A stretch of 64,000 nt of DNA from Allokutzneria sp. A3M-2-11 16 (GTDB taxonomy: Bacteria; Actinomycetota; Actinomycetes; Mycobacteriales; Pseudonocardiaceae), in contig NZ_JANAVO010000004.1 in NCBI RefSeq assembly GCF_024213555.1, positions 124,001-188,000 on the forward strand, given 5' to 3'. Shown one piece after another: positions 52,039 through 59,676 of the stretch (the stretch's first letter is position 1; every line of letters begins with the position of its first letter). The notes beneath the pieces are model-generated. The model had not been told where the DNA came from. It saw nothing but the letters and a program-made list of their open reading frames with translations, and searched no databases. Position numbers and translations under genes: made by a program.

Positions 52039-53304
52039 ATGACGGACCCGCGGCGGAACATCCCGCGCACCGACGCCCTCCTCTCGTCTTTCGCCTACGC
52101 TGTTGGAGAACTCGGCACGGCCACCGTGAAAGCGGCGATCGTGGCTGCGCAGCAACGGGCTCGCGCCGGCGAGATCGCTCCGTCCGAAGTGGCCTCCGCC
52201 GTCGCGGCGGCACTGCCGGCAGGTCCGCGGCGCGTGATCAACGCGACCGGGGTCGTCGTGCACACCAACCTCGGCCGCGCTCCCCTGTCGCCCGCGGCCC
52301 GCGCTGCGATCGACGCCGCCGCGGGCACCACGGACGTCGAGTTCGACCTCGCCACCGGGGCGCGGGCGCGACGCGGGCGGAGTGCGCTCGCGGCGCTCGC
52401 CGAGGCCGTGCCGGACGCGGGCGGAGTGCACGTGGTCAACAACAACGCTGCGGCTTTGCTGTTGTGCGCCTTGGCGTTCGCACCGGGTCGGGAGATCGTG
52501 ATCAGTCGTGGAGAACTGGTCGAGATCGGTGACGGCTTCCGCATCCCCGAGCTGCTGCGCTCCACCGGCGCGCGGTTGCACGAAGTCGGGACGACCAACC
52601 GCGTCCACCCGCGCGACTACGCCGACGCCGTCGGTCCTTCCACGGGCTTCATCCTGAAGGTGCACCCGTCCAACTTCGAGGTCACCGGCTTCACGTCCAC
52701 TGTGGACATAGCGGAGCTGACCGGTTTCGGCGTCCCGGTGATCGCGGACATCGGCTCCGGCCTGCTCGCGCCACATCCGCTTCTGCCCGACGAGCCGGAC
52801 GCGGCGACGGCTCTGCGCGCCGGGGCGAACCTGGTCACGGCGAGCGGCGACAAGCTCCTCGGCGGCCCGCAAGCCGGATTGCTGCTCGGCGACGCCGACC
52901 TCGTGGAGCGGCTTCGCCGACACCCGGCGGCCAGGGCACTGCGGGTCGACAAGCTCACCCTTGCCGCCTTGGAGGCCACTCTGCGCGGGCCGCTTCCCCC
53001 TGTGCGCCAAGCACTTGAAGCTCCTGTCGAGGCTTTGTTCGAGCGCGCGTCCGCTCTGTCCACGTTGTTGCGCAACGCGGGAATTTCCGCTGATGCAGTG
53101 CGCTGTGTGGCGGCCGTGGGCGGCGGTGGCGCTCCGGGTGTCGAGCTGCCGTCTGCCGCGGTGAGCCTACCTGCGGAGTACGCGGAATCGTTGCGGTTGA
53201 GCGAAACTCCCGTAGTGGGCCGGATCGAGCGCGGGCGGTGCCTGCTCGACCTGCGCACGGTCCACGACGATTCTCTGTTACTGCAAGCGGTTCTGGGCTG
53301 CTGA
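52039..53304 (+). CDS. selA: L-seryl-tRNA(Sec) selenium transferase SelA
   Basis: 421 residues, PLP enzyme converting Ser-tRNA-Sec to Sec-tRNA-Sec with selenophosphate. Family blocks: VINATGVVVHTNLGRAPLS, VNNNAAALLLCALAF, ISRGELVEIGDGFRIPELL and the Schiff-base lysine in TASGDKLLGGPQAG (K272). Co-transcribed with selC and coupled to selB (TGATG overlap). Confidence 0.96.
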   Translation: MTDPRRNIPRTDALLSSFAYAVGELGTATVKAAIVAAQQRARAGEIAPSEVASAVAAALPAGPRRVINATGVVVHTNLGRAPLSPAARAAIDAAAGTTDVEFDLATGARARRGRSALAALAEAVPDAGGVHVVNNNAAALLLCALAFAPGREIVISRGELVEIGDGFRIPELLRSTGARLHEVGTTNRVHPRDYADAVGPSTGFILKVHPSNFEVTGFTSTVDIAELTGFGVPVIADIGSGLLAPHPLLPDEPDAATALRAGANLVTASGDKLLGGPQAGLLLGDADLVERLRRHPAARALRVDKLTLAALEATLRGPLPPVRQALEAPVEALFERASALSTLLRNAGISADAVRCVAAVGGGGAPGVELPSAAVSLPAEYAESLRLSETPVVGRIERGRCLLDLRTVHDDSLLLQAVLGC

Positions 53305-55010
53305 TGCGAGTCATCGCCACAGCCGGGCACGTTGACCACGGCAAGTCCACCCTGGTCCGGATGCTCACCGGCATGGAGCCGGATCGCTGGGCGGAGGAGC
53401 GGCGGCGCGGTCTCACCATTGACCTCGGCTTCGCGTGGACAACCCTCGAAGACGGCTCGGAGATCGCGTTCGTCGACGTGCCGGGGCACCGGAAGTTCGT
53501 GCCGAACATGCTTTCCGGGATCGGACCGGTGCCAGCGGTGATGTTCGTGGTGGCCGCCGACGAAGGCTGGATGCCGCAGTCCAGCGAGCACCTCGCCGCC
53601 CTGGACGCTCTCCGCATCGAGCGCGGCGTGCTCGTGATCACTCGCTCCGACCTCGCTTCGCCGAGCCGTGCGCTCGCTGAAGCGAGGGAACGCCTTGCTG
53701 CGACCTCGCTTGCGGGGATCGCGCACGTCGTGGTCAGCGGGGCGACCGGCGCGGGGCTGGACGAGCTGCGTTCGGCCTTGTCTTCGTTGGAGCTTCCGGC
53801 TCCGGACACGGCTGCCGATGTGCGGCTGTGGGTCGATCGCTCGTTCAGCGTTCCCGGGGCGGGGACCGTGGTCACCGGCACGCTCACAGGTGGAACATTG
53901 CGCGTGGGTGACGAACTGCTGTTAGGCGGTTCTCATGTCACGGTGCGTGGCCTCCAATCGTTGGGGCGCAAGGAAGGTTCGATTCAAGCTGTCGCCCGCG
54001 TCGCGGTGAGCCTGCGCGGAGTGGATCGTGACGCCGTCCACCGCGGCGACGCGCTCTTGACGCCCAGCCGATGGCTGGACAGTTCCACTGTGGACGTTCT
54101 CGTTTCACACGAATTGCCTTCTCAGGTGACGCTGCACATCGGTTCGGCTTCGGTTCCCGTGAGCGTCCGTCCACTGGGGACCCCTGCGGCACGCCTCACG
54201 TTGTCGCGCGCGCTGCCGCTGCGGATCGGAGATCGCTTGCTGCTGCGGGACCCTGGCAGTTCGACGATCGTGGGCGCTTCCGTCGCGGACCTCGATCCCC
54301 CTCCGTTGACTCGACGCGGAGCCGCACGGGCGCGCGCGGATGAGCTGGCTTCACCGTTTGAACTCCAGTTGCGACAACGGAAGTTCGTGCACCGGGACCG
54401 GCTGCGCGCCATGGGACTGCCGCACGACGGTCCGGAGTGGCGGGTCGACCCGGACCGCTGGGCGAGCTTGACCGAGCGACTCAAGTCCGAAGTGGACAGT
54501 TGGCCGCCGCTGGATCCGGGCCTGCCGGTGACCGTGGCACTCCAGCGGCTGAACATGCCCGCGGCACTGATCGGTGACCTGGCGACGGCAGCGGGGTTGC
54601 TTGTCGTGGGTGGAAGGCTCCAGCGGTCCGAGAAGGCGGAACTGCCCGCACGCGTCGAAGCCGCGCTGGTGACGCTGACGCGAGAGCTGCGAGCAGATCC
54701 GTTCGCGGCGCCGGACGCGCACCGTCTGGCCGAACTCAAGCTGGGGCAGAAGGAACTCGCCGCGGCGGTGCGCGCGGGACGCTTGGTGAAGGTGACGGAA
54801 GGGGTCGTGCTGCTGCCGGAGGCCATCGAGCTGGCGCGGCGCGTCCTGGCGCGGTTGGAGCAGCCGTTCACCGTGAGTCAGGCCCGTCAGGCACTGAGTA
54901 CCACACGCCGCGTCGCCGTTCCGCTGCTCGAAACGCTCAACCGGATGGGCCTCACCGAACGCCTTGCCGATTCCCGGCACGTAGCGCACGTAACGGCTCA
55001 CGGTCAGTGA
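53304..55010 (+). CDS. selB: Selenocysteine-specific elongation factor SelB
   Basis: 568 residues from ATG 53304; the frame is open further upstream but that part overlaps selA. EF-Tu-like GTPase: G1 AGHVDHGKST (8-16), G3 DVPGHRKFV, and a G4 variant ITRSD in place of NKxD. Domains II/III follow, and the C-terminal 200 residues contain winged helices that bind SECIS RNA, ending in AFGKAFGI-poor, rather short form. It delivers Sec-tRNA to UGA codons. The stop overlaps the next gene's GTG (GTGA), coupling translation of the redox genes to the Sec machinery. Confidence 0.94.
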   Translation: MRVIATAGHVDHGKSTLVRMLTGMEPDRWAEERRRGLTIDLGFAWTTLEDGSEIAFVDVPGHRKFVPNMLSGIGPVPAVMFVVAADEGWMPQSSEHLAALDALRIERGVLVITRSDLASPSRALAEARERLAATSLAGIAHVVVSGATGAGLDELRSALSSLELPAPDTAADVRLWVDRSFSVPGAGTVVTGTLTGGTLRVGDELLLGGSHVTVRGLQSLGRKEGSIQAVARVAVSLRGVDRDAVHRGDALLTPSRWLDSSTVDVLVSHELPSQVTLHIGSASVPVSVRPLGTPAARLTLSRALPLRIGDRLLLRDPGSSTIVGASVADLDPPPLTRRGAARARADELASPFELQLRQRKFVHRDRLRAMGLPHDGPEWRVDPDRWASLTERLKSEVDSWPPLDPGLPVTVALQRLNMPAALIGDLATAAGLLVVGGRLQRSEKAELPARVEAALVTLTRELRADPFAAPDAHRLAELKLGQKELAAAVRAGRLVKVTEGVVLLPEAIELARRVLARLEQPFTVSQARQALSTTRRVAVPLLETLNRMGLTERLADSRHVAHVTAHGQ

Positions 55011-55702
55011 TCGATAAGCGGCTTGTGGCTGAACAGCAACTAGACCTGATCTCGCCGAGCGGCGGTCGGGTACGGGTGGCGCTCCCGGGCACGGCGCCGG
55101 TATCCAGCGTGGTCACGGGCGTGCGGTTCGCCGGTGGGTCTTATGGAACCGGGTTCCAAATGGGACCGCGTGGCTACCACGACTTCGCGTGCACCCACGT
55201 CGCCCCGGCAACACCGCGCGAGCGGCTGGTCGTCCACGGCCGCGAAGTGCTGGTCGCGGAGGCGAACGACGGCGAGTCCTCGGTGGCCACGCTGATCGGC
55301 ACGTACCACGAGCTGATGACCGTCTTCGCCGGACCGGCACCGCGGCGCGACCGGGTGTTCTCACTGTTCAACTCGCTGACGATCACCGACAACAGCGGCG
55401 GCATGGTGGTGCGGCCGCGTTCGGCGACGCTGCTCGACACCATGTCCGAGCAGGTCGTCGTGGTGGTGAAGGACTACGGTTCGGTGTCCATTCCCGGCCC
55501 CAGGCAGGCGAGTGCGCTCGTGCCGAGGCACGCGGGCGCCCCGACCACGCACGGCGAGGTGTGGAAGGCCGCCTACCCAGGCGGTTTCGCGTTCATCCTG
55601 GGCTGTTCGCGCGGCGTGGCCGAGGTGCACCTGACCGGCACCACGCAGGAGCACCTCGACTGGCTCGACGGGATCAACGTGTCGTGGCGGGATGCGAGCT
55701 GA
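55007..55702 (+). CDS. Protein of unknown function in the sel-linked redox operon
   Basis: 231 residues, no signal peptide or transmembrane helix, rich in beta strands. Segments such as GFQMGPRGYHDFACTHVAP, FSLFNSLTITDNSGGMVVRP and HGEVWKAAYPGGFAFILGC could not be assigned to a family. Two cysteines (about residues 62 and 202). GTG 55007 overlaps the selB stop by four bases and the next gene overlaps its stop, so it is the first gene of a four-gene group (55007-57419). It may be the soluble partner or enzyme subunit of the secreted redox system. Confidence 0.8.
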   Translation: MIDKRLVAEQQLDLISPSGGRVRVALPGTAPVSSVVTGVRFAGGSYGTGFQMGPRGYHDFACTHVAPATPRERLVVHGREVLVAEANDGESSVATLIGTYHELMTVFAGPAPRRDRVFSLFNSLTITDNSGGMVVRPRSATLLDTMSEQVVVVVKDYGSVSIPGPRQASALVPRHAGAPTTHGEVWKAAYPGGFAFILGCSRGVAEVHLTGTTQEHLDWLDGINVSWRDAS

Positions 55703-56211
55703 TGTCTGCTGAACTGGCCTTCTACCTGATCACCTGGGCCGCGATCATCGTGCTGTTCCTCGGGCTCGTCGCGACGCTGCGCGAGGTCCGGCTGCTGCGC
55801 GCCGTCGTCATGCGCGACCCGGACGGTTTCGCCGCCGCGCAACCGGATGTGGTGCTCGGCGGGGTGTTCGCCGACGGCACCTCGCGGCCGATCGTCGCCG
55901 CCGTGGACTCCGGCTGCCCGCTGTGCCGGGTTGTGGTCGATGAGCTGGCACAACGCGCTCCGCACGCGAAGCTGCTGACGCACGAGTCCCCCTCGGTGTG
56001 GAGCGGCGCCGGGCTTGAGATCATCAGCGACCGCGAGGCGTGGCGGGCGGTCTCGCACCTGTCACCGCCGGTGTTGATGCACGTGGACGGCGGCGGGGCC
56101 GTGCGGAGGATGACGTTGCCCGTGCGCGTCGAGGAGCTTGACGGCTGGATCGACACCGACTCTGACTTGAAGGGAGCCGTCGATGTCGTTGACGCTCGAT
56201 CGGATTCCTGA
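55702..56211 (+). CDS. MauD-like membrane-anchored thioredoxin-fold protein
   Basis: 169 residues. One N-terminal transmembrane helix (about 6-27, FYLITWAAIIVLFLGLVATL) is followed by a basic stretch and an extracytoplasmic domain with AAVDSGCPLCRVVVDELA, a CxxC pair at C72/C75. This layout matches MauD, the thiol protein needed to mature the cysteine-rich small subunit of methylamine dehydrogenase. It overlaps the Tat-exported protein gene by 29 bases, its presumed client. Confidence 0.65.
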   Translation: MSAELAFYLITWAAIIVLFLGLVATLREVRLLRAVVMRDPDGFAAAQPDVVLGGVFADGTSRPIVAAVDSGCPLCRVVVDELAQRAPHAKLLTHESPSVWSGAGLEIISDREAWRAVSHLSPPVLMHVDGGGAVRRMTLPVRVEELDGWIDTDSDLKGAVDVVDARSDS

Positions 56212-56734
56212 CCACGACCAGGCTCCCCCGGCCGCGGAGCCGTCCCGTGCGCTGTCTGGGCTGAAGATCACCGGAGCCCGGCGGACCGTGCTCAAGGCGA
56301 TGGCGCTCGGCGCGGTGACCTTGGGCGCGTCGGCACTGAGCTGGCCGAGGGCCGCGCGGGCCGAGACCGGCAAGTACGGCATGCAGGGGTGGGACCGCAA
56401 CGACTGCAAGGACGCCTATCCCGTTGGCTACGAGGTGAAGGGCGACACCAGCGGCGCCTACGTGAACACCTACGGCGCGTGCTTCAACGGCGCCTGGCGG
56501 GGCAGCACGTTCTGCGACGGCGGCTGGCACAAGTACGGCACGTGGAACGACAACGGCATCCAGGCCGACCACGCGCCGACCGCAACCGCTTGTGGCACAA
56601 CGACAACGAAGAACGCGTGGAAGTGGACCACGCCGGACGGGATCGTCTACCGCTGCTCTGACGGCTTCACCACGTACTGGGGCGGCGGGCACACCGGGCA
56701 GACCTACCTGACCATTTGCCGGGCGATCGTCTGA
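56183..56734 (+). CDS. Tat-exported six-cysteine protein (MauA-like)
   Basis: 183 residues. Twin-arginine signal GARRTVLKAM (R33-R34) with a hydrophobic core and likely cleavage after ARA at residue 60. The mature part has six cysteines (DCKD, GACFN, TFCDG, TACGT, YRCSD, TICRA) and many Trp and Tyr residues. The size, Tat signal, cysteine wealth and ending TYLTICRAIV recall the light chain of methylamine dehydrogenase (MauA), though MauA has about twelve cysteines and a Trp-derived cofactor; the link is suggestive only. Shine-Dalgarno AAGGGAG precedes the ATG. Confidence 0.65.
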   Translation: MSLTLDRIPDHDQAPPAAEPSRALSGLKITGARRTVLKAMALGAVTLGASALSWPRAARAETGKYGMQGWDRNDCKDAYPVGYEVKGDTSGAYVNTYGACFNGAWRGSTFCDGGWHKYGTWNDNGIQADHAPTATACGTTTTKNAWKWTTPDGIVYRCSDGFTTYWGGGHTGQTYLTICRAIV

Positions 56735-56735
56735 C

Positions 56736-57419
56736 ATGCGGTGGCACCCGTTGACGATCGCCGTGGGCGTCCTGCTCGCGGCGATCGCCTGCGCGGTGTG
56801 GTGGCCGCCGTCGATGTGGCTGCTGATGGGCGCGGCCGCGGGCTTCGCCACCAGCGGCAGCACTTGAAGCAAGAACTCGGCATTCGTGCTGAGCTCGCCG
56901 GTCCGGCGAGGTTCCCCTCTGGTGGCGTTCTGCGCCGGTCTCGTCGTCGGCGGTGCGCTGACCGCGACGGGTCTGGTCGTCGTCGGGTCCCTGATCCGCG
57001 CGCCACTACCCGACGCTGTCCGCTGGTCGATCGTGGCCGCGGCCCTGGTTCCCGTGCTGCTGCGGGATTTCGGCGTGCTGTCCTTCGCACTGCCGGAGAA
57101 CCGCCGCCTCGTGCCGGAGAGCGTGTTCCGCCTGGGCCCGCACCTCGGTCCGCTCCAGTTCGGCATCGAGATGGGCACCGCGATGCGCACCTACCTGCCC
57201 AGCGGGCTGCCCTACATCGGCGGCCTCGTCGTGCTGCTGTTCGCGCCGCTGCCGCTGGGGTTGTGCGCCGGGGTGGGCTTCGGCCTCGGGCGGGCGCTGA
57301 TGACCACGTCGAACGTGCGCTACCGCGGCGATTGGGACGCTGAGTGGGCCCGGCACGCCCGCACGCTCGCCGCCCTGATGACCGCCGCCTTCGTGCTCGG
57401 CCTGCTCATCCTGTCGTAA
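56736..57419 (+). CDS. Candidate selenoprotein: MauF/DsbD-like membrane protein with in-frame UGA at codon 44
   Basis: A single frame of 228 codons runs from ATG 56736 to TAA 57419, broken only by TGA at 56865-56867. If UGA is read as Sec the product is 227 residues with about six transmembrane helices: two before Sec44 (LTIAVGVLLAAIACAVWW, MWLLMGAAAGFA) and the rest after. Sec falls in GFATSGST-U-SKNSAF, a place comparable to the redox cysteine at the end of the first helix pair in DsbD/CcdA/MauF proteins. Bridging codons keep strong G/C third positions, and the GTG at 56886 has no Shine-Dalgarno and lies in a hairpin loop. The alternative is two genes: a 43-residue protein (56736-56867) and a 177-residue one (56886-57419). 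Confidence 0.55.
56876..56910 (+). promoter_or_regulatory. Candidate bacterial SECIS element (two abutting hairpins after the UGA)
   Basis: Hairpin 1 is CTCGGCA-TTCG-TGCTGAG (56876-56893; seven pairs including one G-U, UUCG tetraloop). Hairpin 2 is CTCGCC-GGTCC-GGCGAG (56894-56910). They abut without a gap, starting eight bases after the UGA. The GGUC in the second loop recalls the SelB-binding loop of the E. coli fdhF element. Bacterial SECIS elements lie just downstream of the UGA inside the coding sequence, as here. Confidence 0.45.
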
Positions 57420-57420
57420 C
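57379..57420 (+). repeat. 42-bp direct repeat, copy 1 (3' end of the MauF-like gene)
   Basis: ATGACCGCCGCCTTCGTGCT... through the last codons and stop of the candidate selenoprotein gene. It matches 58469-58510 at 38 of 42 positions, in the same orientation, 1090 bases apart. Confidence 0.8.
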
Positions 57421-57566
57421 CCACGCAGCGTCGCTTTCCCGTTTCGTGCTTTTGGCAGGAGGCCTCACGTAGGCAGTTCCTCTGAGGGGATGTACCCGCA
57501 GGCGAGCGGCCCGCGAGGGGGTGGCACCGAGGGGCTTGGGGCGCGCTTGCCCGCACGCTGGGCGTG

Positions 57567-57824
57567 ATGCCCTTGAGTGTCGGTCCCGACTACCGCACGA
57601 CTAGCCCCAACGCCATGCTGCGCCGCACCCCGACTAGTGCCATAGGAGACGAGATGCGCGGGCGCATGCTGACCGACCTCGGCAGCTACGCCGTCGGTGC
57701 AGTTGTCGAATTGGGCAAGCGGAGAGCCGAACGGCTCTTGCACCACACGCAAGCAGCAGTTCGTGAAGAAGAAAAATCCCAGGGGCACAAAAGTGCAGGT
57801 GACAGGGGTGGCCTAGTGGGCTAG
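57567..57824 (+). CDS. Doubtful small hypothetical protein
   Basis: 85 residues if translated from ATG 57567. The middle (DEMRGRMLTDLGSYAVGAVVELGKR, core LTDLGSYAVGAVVELG) could be one amphipathic or membrane helix, and the end is Lys/Glu-rich. Third-position G/C falls in the second half and no clear Shine-Dalgarno precedes it. A perfect 10-bp hairpin overlaps its stop. It may be a remnant rather than a gene. Confidence 0.25.
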   Translation: MPLSVGPDYRTTSPNAMLRRTPTSAIGDEMRGRMLTDLGSYAVGAVVELGKRRAERLLHHTQAAVREEEKSQGHKSAGDRGGLVG

Positions 57825-58468
57825 GCCACCCAGCGCAAAGTTACCATTCAAATGGTAATCTGGTTTTATCTTGCCAGCGGTGCAGGATGCGAGACGGCGG
57901 CCTAGTGCACGCACCAGGCCGCCGTCCTACAGTTACTCCAGGTCTGTCCACCAGCCAAAGTAGTCGACCCGGAGTATCACGAGCAGAAGCCTGGCAGCCC
58001 AGCTGACCAGGCTTCTGCCATGCTTGGCGGTAAAGCTCCGCGCTCGCGTGAGCACGCGCTTGACCCTCAAGCGGGCAGGCTCTTGGCCACCCGAGTCGTT
58101 CGACTTCCTCTCATTCGATCTGGGCAATCTTCACCCTCTTTCACCACTGCAAGCCACCCGTGTGCGACCTACAAGGGCTTGGTGCCGCCTGCGGCTCGCG
58201 AACCCGCAGGCAGAGAGAGCAAATTTTCCCAGCCGTCATGAGAATAGCCGAACCATTGGGCCACCTGCGGCGCCGGTCTACCTTGCGGGCTCTCGCAGGA
58301 GGAACTGGACCGCAACTTACCAACAACGTTGTCCAATGAAAGGGACAGGAAAGAGGCGTCATGAGGGCCGAATGTCCAGTAACTGTCCAGTCATTGGGCT
58401 TGCAGTTGCGCATCGAATCTGCTAGTCGTCACTCATACGAGTGGAATTGTTCTCGGCGAGTCCGCGAC

Positions 58469-58510
58469 ATGACCGCCGCATTCGTGCTCAGCCTGCTCCT
58501 CCTGTCGTGA
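58469..58510 (+). repeat. 42-bp direct repeat, copy 2
   Basis: Repeats the end of the candidate selenoprotein gene (would encode MTAAFVLSLLLLS and a TGA stop). The four differences from copy 1 are at 58480, 58490, 58499 and 58509, three of them at third codon positions or the stop, so it looks like an old coding duplicate or a fragment of a homologous gene end. Confidence 0.8.
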
Positions 58511-58601
58511 AGCTTTTCGGCGTATGCCAACCAGCCGCCGCTCGGTGTCAGACCCGGCTCGCATGCTGGCGTGAGCACCTTGTCGCAGAGGGGGACGCAC
58601 C

Positions 58602-58868
58602 ATGGAACACACATCCGCGGGGGACGTGAGTGCCGCGCTCAGCTCGCTGGCCGAAGTCATCGACCAAGGCACCGGGCGAGCGAACGGACTGCGCGAGTCG
58701 GTCGAACAGATGCAGGCGCAGCTCGGTTCTGCCTGGGCGGGATCGCAGCGGGACGAGGTCCACAACGCCCTGGCCAACACCCACGCCGCCGTCGAGATGG
58801 TCACCAGTGGGCTGCACCGCCTGCGGCACTGCGCGACCCTGCTCCGCATGTCGGCGACGCAGTACTGA
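58602..58868 (+). CDS. WXG100/ESX-like small helical protein
   Basis: 88 residues forming two predicted helices around a W-x-G turn (GSAWAGSQRDEV). No signal peptide; such proteins are exported with or as partners of type VII (ESX) substrates. RBS AGAGGGGG. It ends four bases before the toxin gene and probably acts as the export partner of that toxin. Confidence 0.75.
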   Translation: MEHTSAGDVSAALSSLAEVIDQGTGRANGLRESVEQMQAQLGSAWAGSQRDEVHNALANTHAAVEMVTSGLHRLRHCATLLRMSATQY

Positions 58869-58872
58869 CGCC

Positions 58873-59676
58873 GTGTCGTACTTGACCGAGGTCTACAAGA
58901 GGCTGCGTGCGGCCCGCGACGCCAGTCCCGCGAACGAACTTCGCGCACTCGCGCGCCGCATCCTCGACGAGCATCGACCGGGTTTGGCCGCGGTGTCGGC
59001 GGGCAGCGAGAACTCCACGCTGTACGACGTCCGGCAGGGCTTGGAGACCGCCGCCCAGGACTTCCTCGACGCCGCCAACGCACTCGACCAGGTCACCGAG
59101 AAGATCAACGCCTATGTCGGCGACGTCTTCCTCACCGGGTCTCCTCCAACAACCCCCTGTGCGGCGCAGGACCGGGAACCCGCCGAGCGCAGCGTCAGCG
59201 TCCCGCACCCGGCCCGCGGGCACGCGCCGGACGGGATCGGTGAAGCCCTCGATCACGCCCTCACCAAGGATTGGGCCGTCAACATCGCCCGCCGACTGCC
59301 CGAGCGCGTCGGTCCGCGTGACCGAACCACCGGATTGGGTGTGCTCGGCGACGGTTCACACGTGGAGGTCGTCAGCGGCGGGGACCAGGATGCCGTCCAA
59401 GCCGAGCTGATCCTTGTCAACGCCTCCCACTTCCCGCGTCCGCGATCGCAGACAGGCGGCTTCGACACGGCGAAGCACGTCGAGACGAAGATCGCCTACC
59501 GAATGCGCGAGCAGGGCATCACCTACGCCGCCGTCGTGATCAACAACGAGATCTGCGACGGTGTGTACGGCTGCACGTACGCCGTCCCGGCGATCCTGCC
59601 GCGCGGCTACACCCTGGTCGTCTGGGAGCCAGGCGCCACCAAACCGATCCGTCTTCGCGGGAAGGCCCAACCATGA
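58873..59676 (+). CDS. DddA/SCP1.201-like deaminase polymorphic toxin
   Basis: 267 residues from GTG 58873. The N-terminal 90 residues are helical (LTEVYKRLRAARDA, LYDVRQGLETAAQDFLDAAN) and may serve in type VII export. After a linker, the C-terminal toxin domain (about 140-267) has the deaminase pattern of the SCP1.201/DddA family: catalytic H-x-E in DTAKHVETKIAYRMRE, then NNEICDGVYGCTYAVPAILP with the zinc-binding cysteine pair, and LVVWEPG. Members deaminate cytosine in DNA (DddA acts on double strands) or related nucleic acids. The stop overlaps the Imm1 gene (ATGA). Substrate is inferred. Confidence 0.8.
   Translation: MSYLTEVYKRLRAARDASPANELRALARRILDEHRPGLAAVSAGSENSTLYDVRQGLETAAQDFLDAANALDQVTEKINAYVGDVFLTGSPPTTPCAAQDREPAERSVSVPHPARGHAPDGIGEALDHALTKDWAVNIARRLPERVGPRDRTTGLGVLGDGSHVEVVSGGDQDAVQAELILVNASHFPRPRSQTGGFDTAKHVETKIAYRMREQGITYAAVVINNEICDGVYGCTYAVPAILPRGYTLVVWEPGATKPIRLRGKAQP

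Larger units (their letters stand above)
57421..58601. other. Atypical region between the redox operon and the toxin module
   Basis: About 1.2 kb of lower and uneven G+C with no confident gene. It holds several strong dyads: GGTGGCCTAG-TGGG-CTAGGCCACC (57807-57830), TTACCATT-CA-AATGGTAA (57841-57858) and GACGGCGGCCT / AGGCCGCCGTC (57893-57926). A duplicate of the MauF-like gene end sits at 58469-58510. Weak frames at 57567-57824 (plus), 57933-58127 (minus; one hydrophobic helix, ending DYFGWWTDLE) and 58024-58425 (plus) lack ribosome sites and coding bias. The look is of a decayed insertion. Confidence 0.5.

Noticed and set aside
58024-58425. 133-residue plus-strand frame in the atypical region
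   Set aside because: Low-complexity, no ribosome site, uneven codon bias and overlap with a minus-strand candidate that is equally weak.
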